Shown piece after piece: positions 33,324-41,519 of a stretch of DNA of 64,000 bases. The position numbers and the translations under genes were made by a program. Within the stretch, counting starts at the first letter, position 1, and each line of letters begins with the position of its first letter. Source of the DNA: Arthrobacter bambusae (lineage in GTDB: Bacteria > Actinomycetota > Actinomycetes > Actinomycetales > Micrococcaceae); NCBI RefSeq assembly GCF_030812595.1, contig NZ_JAUSSZ010000001.1, positions 434,001 through 498,000 on the forward strand, written 5' to 3'. The notes beneath the pieces were generated by a model. The model did not search any database and was not told the DNA's origin. It worked only from the letters and a program-made list of their open reading frames with translations.

Positions 33324-34982
33324 ATGAATGCCTCGCTCAAGCACCGCAGTCCCCTTACCGGCGGTCTGGTTCTGGCCGTCGTTTCAGCGCTCCTTGGCCC
33401 CGTGGGACCGGGCCATGCGGATGATGGCCGTAAAAGTGACAACAGCACGGACCAGAGTGCCCACCTCACCCTTGGCGCCGCTGACCTCCCCGAGAGCCGG
33501 ACGGTGACAAGCCTCGCCCCCGGCGTCACGCTGACCAAAATCAAACGCGGTGGAGCCGACACTTCTCTTTTCTGGACGGCCGAAGTCGCCATCCCCTCCG
33601 ATTCGCCGGATCCGGATGCTCCGACGTCGGCGCTCTCAAGCAAGGACAGCGCACAGCGCACGGCGGACAAGCTCAAGGCCGCCGGCGTCGATGCCCGCGT
33701 TGAACATGTCCAGTCGCCGCAGCTTGCGGACGCGGGAGGGGATTTGGGCTATCGGGTCCGGGCCGGCCAGTTTGCCGCGCAAGCGGACGGCGCAGGCGTC
33801 GTCGCGAAAATCAAGGCTGCCGGTTTTGCCTCCTCGGTGATCTACACGGGTTGGGACGGTGACGCCGATACGAGCCCCAAGACGCGCGGGCCGTGGAATC
33901 TCGACGTCATCACGATCGACCCCGGGAAGTACCAAGGCCAGCTCGCCGCCTCGTTCGGAGCGGATCTGGAGAAGCGCGAGACCACGAGCCAACTCGCCTC
34001 CGAAGCCCATGCCCTCGCCGGCGTGAACGGAGGCTTCTTCGTTTTCGATCCGAAGGCCGGTGCCGAAGGCGACCCCGCAGGGGTCGGTGTCTATGGAGGC
34101 AAGACTCTTAGTGAACCCGTGGCGGACCGCCCCGCGCTTGTTATCGACGGAAAGAAGAACGCCAGCAGCATCCAGCGACTGACCTGGGATGGGAAAATCT
34201 CCTCCTCTTCCGGGGACGTGCCTTTGGATGGCATCGACCGGGTTCCTGGGCTGATCCGCAACTGCGGCGGCGCCAACGATCTGCCTACCTCAGGCCCGCT
34301 CCAGGATGTTACCTGCACGAACTCCAACGAGCTCGTCACGTTCACTTCGGACTTCGGGCCCTCCACGCCTGCTGGGCCCGGCCTGGAAGTGATGGTGGAC
34401 AGCCACGACACCGTGACCTCCGTCGCCGAAACCCGTGGCGCGGCCGTCCCCCAGGGCGGACACACCATCCAGGCAACCGGGACCGAGGTCGCGCGGCTCC
34501 GCGCACTCGCTCCGGTGGGCGCCAAGCTGAAAATCGACGCCGGGCTGCTCGGCCAGGATGGGAAGACCATGCACCCCAACAAGGCTACGAGCGTGGTCAA
34601 CGGCGGCCCGCTGCTGGTCAAGGACGGCAGTGAAGACGTGACCGCACGGCATGACGGCATGGTGCATCCCGACGACGGAAACAGCTTCTACTACGGCTGG
34701 GTCCACAAACGTAACCCCCGGACCTTTGCCGGGACGGACGCCCAGGGCAGGACCATGCTCGTCACCGCAGATGGACGTTCCACTGCCTCGCTCGGACTGA
34801 GCCTGAAGGAAGAGGCCGACGTTGCAATGTCACTTGGCATGGTTCAGGCCATGAACCTGGACGGCGGCGGCTCGACAACCACCGTTGCCGAGGGAAAGGT
34901 GCAGAACAGCCCCTCGGGCGGGTCGGAGCGTGCTATCGGGGACGCGCTCCTTGTCCTGCCGGCCCGGAAGGATGATCAGTAG
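33324..34982 (+). CDS. Secreted phosphodiester glycosidase (NAGPA) domain protein with SPOR-like region
   Basis: This 552-residue protein has a cleavable signal peptide (SPLTGGLVLAVVSALL, cleavage near residue 32). A region around residues 75-170 resembles a SPOR domain, which binds denuded peptidoglycan glycan (SLFWTAEVAIP, DKLKAAGVDARVEHV). A NAGPA domain follows with AGVNGGFFVFDPKAG and the typical MNLDGGGSTT near the C-terminus. NAGPA-type enzymes cleave GlcNAc-1-phosphodiesters. A role in trimming cell-wall glycan or exopolysaccharide is likely. ATG 33324 is chosen because the signal peptide starts there. A perfect hairpin terminator follows the stop. Extracytoplasmic. Confidence 0.85.
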   Translation: MNASLKHRSPLTGGLVLAVVSALLGPVGPGHADDGRKSDNSTDQSAHLTLGAADLPESRTVTSLAPGVTLTKIKRGGADTSLFWTAEVAIPSDSPDPDAPTSALSSKDSAQRTADKLKAAGVDARVEHVQSPQLADAGGDLGYRVRAGQFAAQADGAGVVAKIKAAGFASSVIYTGWDGDADTSPKTRGPWNLDVITIDPGKYQGQLAASFGADLEKRETTSQLASEAHALAGVNGGFFVFDPKAGAEGDPAGVGVYGGKTLSEPVADRPALVIDGKKNASSIQRLTWDGKISSSSGDVPLDGIDRVPGLIRNCGGANDLPTSGPLQDVTCTNSNELVTFTSDFGPSTPAGPGLEVMVDSHDTVTSVAETRGAAVPQGGHTIQATGTEVARLRALAPVGAKLKIDAGLLGQDGKTMHPNKATSVVNGGPLLVKDGSEDVTARHDGMVHPDDGNSFYYGWVHKRNPRTFAGTDAQGRTMLVTADGRSTASLGLSLKEEADVAMSLGMVQAMNLDGGGSTTTVAEGKVQNSPSGGSERAIGDALLVLPARKDDQ

Positions 34983-34993
34983 CTCAAGGAGGA

Positions 34994-35020
34994 CAGGGGC
35001 CCCGGCGCCCGGGGCCCCTG
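34994..35020. terminator. Perfect hairpin terminator between convergent genes
   Basis: A 12-bp stem (34994-35005 with 35009-35020) closes on a 3-base loop, CGC. It lies in the 40-bp gap between the stop of the NAGPA gene and the stop of corA on the other strand, so it can end both transcripts. There is no U-tract. Confidence 0.85.
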
Positions 35021-35022
35021 CG

Positions 35023-35994
35023 CTAGATCCAGTCCCGCTTCTTGAAAGCCAGGTAGAGGAATACTGAACCGCCGACCATGAGCGCGCTGGATAGCCAAAG
35101 GCCGTAATCGTTCTGGAAGCCGAAGAATGGCACGTTCTGCCCGAAGAAACCGGTCACCGCGGTGGGGACGGCGATGATCGCAGCCCAGCTGGTGACTTTC
35201 TTCATGACCAGGTTCATCTGGTTCCCCTGAATGCTGATGTGGGTTTCCAGGATGGTGGTGACCAGGTCACGCAGCGATTCCGTCCATTCCGTGGCGCGCA
35301 GGACGTGGTCGTAGACGTCCTGCAGGAAGGGCTGCATCGCCGGGCTGCAACCGACCAGGTCCTCCCGCCGGAGGAGCGTGTTGAGGACTTCACGCATGGG
35401 CAGGACCACGCGGCGGAGCTTGACGAGGTTTTTGCGGAGTTCGAAAGTCTTTCGCTGCAGGTCGTGTTCGGGGGAATGGTCCTCGAAGAGCGATTCTTCG
35501 AGGGCGTCGATGTAGCCATCGAGTTCCTGGACGGCGTCGAAGTGCCCGTCCACAATCATGTCCAGCAGGCCCCAGAACAGGAAGGGCACCCCGTGGTGGG
35601 CAAGGTCGGTTTCAGCGTCCCAGTGCGCCGTCAGCTTGTCAGTGTCGAACTCGGGCCCGTGTACCGTCACCAGGGCGTTATGGGTCACGAAGGCCGAGAC
35701 CTCGGCGACGGCCAGTTCCCCGGTTCCAGGCTGGAGAGCTGCCTGGTAGGCCGAGAGGAACAAGTGGTTCGGGTAACGATCGATCTTGGGGCGCTGAAAG
35801 TCGTGGACGGCGTCTTCGACGGCGAGGCGGTGAAGCCCGTAGACGGTCTCGACGCCGAGAAGGTCATCCGCCGTCGGGTTCGTGTAGTCGATCCACAGCA
35901 CCACGTCGTCCTGGCGGGCCAGGGCCTCGATCTCGTGGGCCCGGACATCGTCGCGTTCGAGCTTGCCTTCTCGGTATAACCGTATGAAAACCAT
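35023..35994 (-). CDS. corA: CorA-family magnesium/cobalt transporter
   Basis: This 323-residue protein has a large N-terminal cytoplasmic alpha/beta funnel with an acidic helix bundle and two C-terminal transmembrane helices. The inter-helix signature, usually GMN, reads GFFGQNVPFFGF here, a variant seen in some actinobacterial CorA homologs. The conserved preceding helix (SWAAIIAVPTAVTGFFG) is intact. CorA pentamers take up Mg2+ and Co2+. ATG 35994 starts the conserved MVFIRLYREG but its ribosome site is poor; an in-frame TTG at 36048 would add 18 residues. A perfect hairpin terminator lies just beyond the stop. Confidence 0.85.
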   Translation of the reverse strand: MVFIRLYREGKLERDDVRAHEIEALARQDDVVLWIDYTNPTADDLLGVETVYGLHRLAVEDAVHDFQRPKIDRYPNHLFLSAYQAALQPGTGELAVAEVSAFVTHNALVTVHGPEFDTDKLTAHWDAETDLAHHGVPFLFWGLLDMIVDGHFDAVQELDGYIDALEESLFEDHSPEHDLQRKTFELRKNLVKLRRVVLPMREVLNTLLRREDLVGCSPAMQPFLQDVYDHVLRATEWTESLRDLVTTILETHISIQGNQMNLVMKKVTSWAAIIAVPTAVTGFFGQNVPFFGFQNDYGLWLSSALMVGGSVFLYLAFKKRDWI

Positions 35995-36138
35995 TCGCCC
36001 ATGGTACGGGACGGGTACCGGTGCTACCTGAGTGGCGGGGCTCGCCAACGGGGACGTGCCTTTACCGCCGTTACCTCCCTACAATTAATTGCGGCCTCGC
36101 GGCGTCCTGCCGCGGCCCGCCGACAAAGGAGAGCCATC

Positions 36139-36315
36139 ATGGGTTGGGGTGAGAGGATCCATCACGCTGCCGGGAAACTTCACGGCAAGGCCACGGAAGC
36201 GGCCGGCGCAGCCACCGGCAATGACCGGCTGAAGGCTGAGGGCAAGTCCCGTCAGTTAAAGGCCGATATGAAGCTGGCAGGCGAAAGGATCAAAGGCGCC
36301 TTCCGGAAGCACTAG
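36139..36315 (+). CDS. CsbD family stress protein
   Basis: This 58-residue, lysine- and glycine-rich protein has the CsbD layout: HHAAGKLHGKATEAAGAATG and LKAEGKSRQLKADMKLAGER, i.e. two amphipathic helical segments. CsbD proteins are small, hydrophilic, usually induced by general stress, with unknown biochemical function. ATG 36139 has AAAGGAGAG seven bases upstream. The gene is alone on the strand, downstream of the divergent corA promoter. Confidence 0.88.
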   Translation: MGWGERIHHAAGKLHGKATEAAGAATGNDRLKAEGKSRQLKADMKLAGERIKGAFRKH

Positions 36316-36453
36316 TCCGCCGACGCCTACAGCAGGGCGCGGGCCATACGGTCCGCGCCCGCGTCATGTCCAGGGCTTGATCAAGGACACCTTCGCGGAA
36401 GTCCCTCAACACGTTTGGGTTGGCTAACGCGAATACTCTAAAGTTGTTGCCCG

Positions 36454-36978
36454 ATGGCAGCCCTGAATGAAACGCCCGATCAACAAGCGACCGCACCCCG
36501 GGGGCCGGTTTTCGTCGACGAGTCAGGTCGGCGCCTCCGAACGCTCAAGTTCGCCGGACTCGCGGCCCTCGGGCTCGTGGCGGGATATGTCCTCCTCCTG
36601 CTGGTGGCGTTCATGGGCGGCCCCAACGTTGCCGCACCATACCTACCTTTGCCGGCCGCAGCCAACCCTCCGGCACCTGCTCCGGTTGCCCCGGTGGCCC
36701 GGGACCTACCGTTCTCCCCGTCAGCGCCGCCTTCTGACAGCACTGGGCTCCCATCAGGCGGTGCCCGATTGGCCGCCCCTTCGCCGACGACGGCGCTGGA
36801 GGCCCTGGTGACTTCGCCCGTTCCTGCAGCGCAAGCGCCTACTGTTGCCTCTACGCAGCAGCCTGCCCGTTTCGCGCCGGGTGCAGTTCCGGCGCCGAGC
36901 ACAGGACGGACGAGTCCGGGTAAGAGCGGGACGGCTCCAGGCAAGGCCGCGCGACCGTCCACGCCGACCCACCCGTGA
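36454..36978 (+). CDS. Single-pass membrane protein with Pro/Ala-rich extracellular tail
   Basis: This 174-residue protein has a short cytoplasmic head, one membrane helix (FAGLAALGLVAGYVLLLLVA, residues 34-53) and an extracellular tail of about 120 residues rich in Pro, Ala, Ser and Thr. The tail is probably disordered and may span the wall. Its stop overlaps the start of the deacetylase-glycosyltransferase gene as GTGA, so the two are translationally coupled. It likely serves the same polysaccharide machine as a partner or anchor. I see no enzymatic motif. The family is not recognised. Confidence 0.75.
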   Translation: MAALNETPDQQATAPRGPVFVDESGRRLRTLKFAGLAALGLVAGYVLLLLVAFMGGPNVAAPYLPLPAAANPPAPAPVAPVARDLPFSPSAPPSDSTGLPSGGARLAAPSPTTALEALVTSPVPAAQAPTVASTQQPARFAPGAVPAPSTGRTSPGKSGTAPGKAARPSTPTHP

Positions 36979-39131
36979 ATGCGCGCCGCGTGAGCAAGCG
37001 CAATGCTCGGGTCAGTGTCAGGGCGCACTGGTTCATCCTTCTGGCTGTCCTGTTTGCGCTGGCTGCCTCCCTCGCCGTGCAAGGGTACATGCATCACTTG
37101 GCCGGGATCGGCGACGACTCCATCGCTGCGGGTGGAGCTGCTGGTACTGTCCCGGACGCGGTCTCGCACGGTGGTCCGGTGGTCGATTCCCGTGGCGGGA
37201 CCGTTCGTACCGTCGGTCCGGCGGATCACACGCTTGCCCTGACTTTCGACGACGGTCCGGACCCCGTCTGGACGCCCCGGATCCTCGACGTCCTCCATGC
37301 GCACCATGTCCATGCCACGTTTTTCGTTGTCGGTTCGGCTGCCATCGAGAATCCCGACCTCGTGCGCCGCATCCTGGCGGACGGCAACGAGATCGGCGTG
37401 CATACGTTGACCCATGCGGACCTTGGAAGTGCTCCGGCGTGGCGACAGCAGCTTGAGGTGCAGGGCGATGAGCAGGTGATCGCCGGAATCACGGGCCGCG
37501 CCGCGACGCTCTTGCGGCCGCCCTACAGCTCCGAGAACGATGCCGTCAGGGACGGCACCTGGACGGCGATGCGCGCGGCGGCCAACCAGGGCTACCTCAC
37601 GGTCCTCACCACCCAGGACAGCGAGGACTGGCAGCGGCCAGGCGTGGGGACAATCGAGAAGAACCTCACACCCTCAGGCACGCAGGGCCAGGTTCTGCTC
37701 ATGCACGACGGCGGCGGAGACAGGGAACAGACAGTCGCCGCCCTCGACTCCGCCCTCACGAAGTTCGCGGATCAAGGGTTCCGGGTCACGACGGCGGGAG
37801 ACGCCGTCGGGATCGCGAGCATGCGCGATGCCTCGGCAGGGGAGCAGGCCAGCGGAACCGCGTTGGTGTGGGGAATCCGGCTTAGCGATTTCTTCATCAC
37901 CGCCATCTCGTGGGCGCTCGTTGCGGCCGGGGTTGTCACGGTTGTCCGGGCCGTCCTCGTGGTGGTGGTGGCTTCCCGCCACAGTCGTGCGGCGCGCCGC
38001 TCCCGGGCAGCGGGCGGCAGTCGACGCCGGGTGGATATGCCGGTGCGGCCCGAAATCACCGAACCGGTGAGCGTCATTGTCCCTGCGTACAACGAATCGG
38101 CCGGCATCGAAGCTGCAGTCCGGTCCATCGCCGCTTCGAGCCATCCGGTCGAGATTATCGTGGTCGACGACGGGTCCACCGACGCTACCGCTGACATCGT
38201 TGAAGCGCTTGGGCTGCCGGGCGTCACCTTGATCCGGAAGGAGAACGGCGGTAAACCGTCCGCCTTGAATGCCGGGCTTGCCGCCGCCAGCCACGACCAC
38301 GTGGTGATGGTCGACGGGGATACTGTCTTCGAACCGGAAACAGTGCACGCCCTGATTCAACCCTTCGCGGACCCGCGAGTGGGCGCGATTTCGGGGAACA
38401 CCAAGGTTGCCAACCGCGGAGGGATCCTCGGCGCCTGGCAGCACATCGAGTACGTTGTCGGCTTCAACCTGGACCGCAGGTTGTTCGACGTCGCGGAGTG
38501 CATGCCGACCGTCCCGGGGGCTATTGGTGCCTTCCGCCGCGATGCCCTCATCCGGGTGGGCGGAGTCAGCGACGAGACGCTTGCCGAGGACACGGACCTG
38601 ACCATGTCGCTATGCCGCGACGGCTGGAGGGTTGTGTACCAGGACGATGCGAGGGCGTGGACCGAAGCCCCCGCGAGCCTCGGGGCGCTGTGGAAGCAGC
38701 GATACCGCTGGTGCTATGGCACGCTTCAGGCAATGTGGAAGCACCGGGGCGCTGTCCTGCAGCACGGGGCGGCCGGCAAGCTTGGCCGGCGGGGACTCTG
38801 CTACCTGCTGGTCTTGCAGGTGCTGCTTCCGCTGTTCGCACCGGTGGTGGATGTGTTCGCCATTTATGGCCTCATCTTTCTTGACCCGGTCCGTATTGCG
38901 GCGCTCTGGCTGGTTTTCCTCCTCGTCCAATTCCTCATGGCCGCTTATGCTTTCCGACTCGACAATGAACGGCTTCGCCCGTTGTGGACGCTTCCGCTCC
39001 AGCAGTTCGTCTACCGGCAGCTCATGTATCTCGTCGTCATCCAGTCCGTGGTCACCGCCGTGGCGGGAGTTCACCTGCGTTGGCACCGGATGGAGAGGTA
39101 TGGCAGTCTGCGGGTTCCGCCGGCCAAGTAG
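36975..39131 (+). CDS. Bifunctional polysaccharide deacetylase / GT2 glycan synthase
   Basis: This 718-residue membrane protein fuses two activities. After a first helix (residues 17-37) comes a CE4 deacetylase domain with TFDDGPDPVWTP, HTLTHADLG and LRPPYSSEND, probably outside. A second helix (about residues 302-335) leads to a cytoplasmic processive GT2 domain with SVIVPAYNES, VVDDGSTD, MVDGDTVFE, LAEDTDLTMSLC and QRYRWCYGTLQ, then further helices near the C-terminus. The pattern resembles PgaC/NodC-type synthases linked to PgaB/NodB-type N-deacetylases, so it may make and partly deacetylate a poly-N-acetylglucosamine surface polymer. The upstream partner gene overlaps by 4 bp. No regulator is adjacent. 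Confidence 0.9.
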   Translation: MNARRVSKRNARVSVRAHWFILLAVLFALAASLAVQGYMHHLAGIGDDSIAAGGAAGTVPDAVSHGGPVVDSRGGTVRTVGPADHTLALTFDDGPDPVWTPRILDVLHAHHVHATFFVVGSAAIENPDLVRRILADGNEIGVHTLTHADLGSAPAWRQQLEVQGDEQVIAGITGRAATLLRPPYSSENDAVRDGTWTAMRAAANQGYLTVLTTQDSEDWQRPGVGTIEKNLTPSGTQGQVLLMHDGGGDREQTVAALDSALTKFADQGFRVTTAGDAVGIASMRDASAGEQASGTALVWGIRLSDFFITAISWALVAAGVVTVVRAVLVVVVASRHSRAARRSRAAGGSRRRVDMPVRPEITEPVSVIVPAYNESAGIEAAVRSIAASSHPVEIIVVDDGSTDATADIVEALGLPGVTLIRKENGGKPSALNAGLAAASHDHVVMVDGDTVFEPETVHALIQPFADPRVGAISGNTKVANRGGILGAWQHIEYVVGFNLDRRLFDVAECMPTVPGAIGAFRRDALIRVGGVSDETLAEDTDLTMSLCRDGWRVVYQDDARAWTEAPASLGALWKQRYRWCYGTLQAMWKHRGAVLQHGAAGKLGRRGLCYLLVLQVLLPLFAPVVDVFAIYGLIFLDPVRIAALWLVFLLVQFLMAAYAFRLDNERLRPLWTLPLQQFVYRQLMYLVVIQSVVTAVAGVHLRWHRMERYGSLRVPPAK

Positions 39132-39175
39132 GCCGGACGTAGCGAGGGACCAGCCAGGACGTGCCCCTCGGCTTC

Positions 39176-40768
39176 CTAGGCCTTCGCGCGTAGCTCCCGT
39201 CGAAGGATCTTCCCCGACGCCGACTTTGGAATCACCTCGACGAACTCGACCGATCGCACGCGCTTGAACGGCGCCACCCGTCCGGCGACGAACTCCATGA
39301 CGTCCCCGTCCCCGAGTTCGGTCCCGGACTGCCGGACCACGAACGCCTTCGGCACCTCTTCGCCGTCGTCAGCGTTGATGCCGATGACGGCGGCGTCCGC
39401 AATGCGTGGGTGGGTGAGCAGGAGCGCTTCAAGCTCGGCAGGCGCGATCTGGTAACCCTTGTACTTGATCAGCTCCTTGAGCCGGTCAACGATCGTGACG
39501 ACACCGTCTGCTGTGACGGTCGCGATGTCGCCGGTGCGGAGGAAGCCATCCGGATCGATCGTCGCGGCTGTTGCGTCGGGCCGGTTCAGGTAGCCGAGCA
39601 TGACCTGCGGTCCACGGACAAGGAGCTGCCCGGGCGCGCTGGGTCCCTCGTCCGGGACGTCGATCTCTTCGGCGGTGGCCGGGTCGAGGAGCTTGCATTG
39701 CGTATTGGGCACGGTGTAGCCCACCGAATCGAGAGGGACGCCCTCGGCGCCGTCGCGCGGGATCGCGTGGGAAACGGGGCTCAGCTCGGTCATCCCGTAC
39801 CCCTGGAGCACTGTGCACCCGAGCCGCTTCGCGACAGCGTGCCCCAGTTCGCCGTCGAGGGGCGCCGCTCCCGAAAGCACGGCCTGGACGGACGAGAGGT
39901 CGTACTTGTCCACGAGGGGATGTTTCGCCAGCGCGACGGCGATGGGCGGCGCGATGAAGAGGTACGTACAGCGGTTGTCTTGTGTGATCCGGAGGAACTC
40001 GGAGAGATCGAATTTCGGCATCGTGACGAGCCGGGCACGTTCGCCAAGGGCGTGATTGAGCAGGACGGTGAGCCCGTAGATGTGGAAGAAGGGCAGGACG
40101 GCGAGGAGCACGTCGTCGGGAGTCACGCGGAAGAAGGCGCTCGACTGGGCGACGTTCGCCACGAGGTTGTACTGGCTCAGCAAGACGCCTTTCGGCTTTC
40201 CGCTCGTGCCCGAGGAGTAGGGTATGACAGCCGCGGCGTGCGGATCGATGCTGAGCGCCGGCGCGGGAAGGCCGGCTTCGAACACGTCCGCCAGCGAGGG
40301 ATGGCCTGCGGCGGCAGCAAGTTCGCCGCCGTCGAGCACGACGAGCCGTTCCGCCGGGATCCCGGCAGCCGAAGCTGCTTCCTCCGCCCGTTCCAGGAAG
40401 GGGGAGATGGTGAAGAGCCAGGAAGCGCCCGCGTCGCTGAGCTGGCTGCCTACTTCATCGGCGGTATACAAGGCGTTGACGGTGGTGACGGCCGCGCCCG
40501 CTCGCAGGACCCCGTGGAAGACGACGGCGAATGCCGGCACGTTGGGACAGAAGAGGCCAACTGTGGTCCCGGGGCCGGCTTCATGGCTCGCGAGCCAGCC
40601 AGCCGTGGCGTCGACCCGGCTGACGAGTTGCCGATACGTCATTTCGGCGCCGGAGGTTCCGTCCACGAGTGCGATCCGGTCGAGGTCCTCGTCGCTGAGC
40701 CCACCGAACAGATATTCATAAATCGTGACTTCGGGGATCTCTACATCAGCGTAAGGGCTGGTGAACAT
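39176..40768 (-). CDS. AMP-forming acyl-CoA synthetase (4-coumarate-CoA ligase-like)
   Basis: This 530-residue ANL-superfamily enzyme has the phosphate-binding loop IPYSSGTSGKPKGVLLS (around residue 187), the GYGMTELSPVS motif, GFLRTGDIATV with the adenylation aspartate, and the late lysine region PKSASGKILRREL. It activates an aromatic or fatty acid as acyl-AMP and then acyl-CoA. The sequence style fits plant-type 4-coumarate-CoA ligases, so a phenylpropanoid acid is plausible. ATG 40768 follows AAGGAGCCGCA. The YegP-like protein upstream overlaps it by 28 bp on the same strand. Confidence 0.9.
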   Translation of the reverse strand: MFTSPYADVEIPEVTIYEYLFGGLSDEDLDRIALVDGTSGAEMTYRQLVSRVDATAGWLASHEAGPGTTVGLFCPNVPAFAVVFHGVLRAGAAVTTVNALYTADEVGSQLSDAGASWLFTISPFLERAEEAASAAGIPAERLVVLDGGELAAAAGHPSLADVFEAGLPAPALSIDPHAAAVIPYSSGTSGKPKGVLLSQYNLVANVAQSSAFFRVTPDDVLLAVLPFFHIYGLTVLLNHALGERARLVTMPKFDLSEFLRITQDNRCTYLFIAPPIAVALAKHPLVDKYDLSSVQAVLSGAAPLDGELGHAVAKRLGCTVLQGYGMTELSPVSHAIPRDGAEGVPLDSVGYTVPNTQCKLLDPATAEEIDVPDEGPSAPGQLLVRGPQVMLGYLNRPDATAATIDPDGFLRTGDIATVTADGVVTIVDRLKELIKYKGYQIAPAELEALLLTHPRIADAAVIGINADDGEEVPKAFVVRQSGTELGDGDVMEFVAGRVAPFKRVRSVEFVEVIPKSASGKILRRELRAKA

Positions 40769-41256
40769 TGCGGCTCCTTCGGCGCACGACGGCGGGGAGT
40801 CGCCGTCGTGGGTACATTACACCCGGCGGTGCGGGGCCGGGACAAGGGCGGCCGCGGCCGGATGCGCCTCCGGCAGAAGGGTTCACGCCTCGACCAGGTC
40901 CGTACAGGATGCGTCGACCAAGGCGGGCGCGTGCCAGGGCCTGCGGGTCCGATCCCTTGGAGGGAGCGGATTATGGTGGCGCGCCGGAACGGGAAGTTTC
41001 GGTTTCGCGGAGGACTGGGTTGCCGTACGACCGGAACCGGCGGGGGCGGCACTGATGCTGGACGGTATGGCACTTCCGGGCATAGATCGGTGATGAGGCC
41101 CATTCCTGCGTATTCGCGTACGTCACTGATGCCGCGCACCGCGGCGCGCTTGTCGGGAAAAGACTTGGAGACGGCTACCACCGTTCCGTCCGGCGCCTTG
41201 AGCCTGAATCTGAAGCTCGTATCCTCGTCGATGAAAAGTTCAAACATCCCGGTCAT
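40741..41256 (-). CDS. YegP/DUF1508-family protein with an unusually long tail
   Basis: The first 60 or so residues form one YegP/DUF1508 unit: FELFIDEDTSFRFRLKAPDG, then DKRAAVRGISDVREYAG. ATG 41256 has a perfect AGGAGG six bases upstream. The remaining 110 residues are proline- and arginine-rich, have no homology-like pattern and overlap the start of the acyl-CoA synthetase gene by 28 bp. Family members are usually 60-110 residues, so the tail probably results from loss of the original stop codon or a frameshift. Biochemical function is unknown; DUF1508 proteins are small cytoplasmic proteins. Confidence 0.7.
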   Translation of the reverse strand: MTGMFELFIDEDTSFRFRLKAPDGTVVAVSKSFPDKRAAVRGISDVREYAGMGLITDLCPEVPYRPASVPPPPVPVVRQPSPPRNRNFPFRRATIIRSLQGIGPAGPGTRPPWSTHPVRTWSRREPFCRRRIRPRPPLSRPRTAGCNVPTTATPRRRAPKEPQCSPALTLM

Positions 41257-41477
41257 GCGTATCCTCCTGAACAGCGGACGGCTCGCGACGCCCGGTAGGT
41301 CTCGCCGGGAATGGGGAGCGTCGTTGCGCCCCAGGCGTTCTTGCTCCGGCAAATGGATCATCTGACTCACAGTGTGTGGTGCTCGCCACACGGTGTAGTT
41401 AACCAAAGTACGGGGAAGAATCTTGCCTGGCTAGTGCATCCGGAAGGCGCTGTGGTTGCGACTGCTTCTTAATTAAG

Positions 41478-41519
41478 GCTGTTCGAGATTACCGCTGTTC
41501 GAGATTATCGCTGTTCGAG
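41478..41519. repeat. Tandem 16-bp repeats across the HNH gene stop codon
   Basis: GCTGTTCGAGATTACC (41478-41493) and GCTGTTCGAGATTATC (41494-41509) lie in tandem, followed by a partial third copy, GCTGTTCGAG (41510-41519), that belongs to the coding end of the HNH nuclease gene (minus strand). The TAA stop of that gene (41505-41507) is in copy two. Copies one and two differ by one base. Confidence 0.95.

Noticed and set aside
32969..33676. A 235-codon minus-strand frame over the NAGPA gene start
   Set aside because: It overlaps the signal peptide region of a clear gene, is Arg/Ser/Pro-rich and has no ribosome site.
39410..41365. A 651-codon open frame on the plus strand
   Set aside because: It runs antisense to the acyl-CoA synthetase and YegP genes. 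Its composition (Gly, Arg, Asp, Val) is what the high third-position GC of the true genes produces on the other strand.
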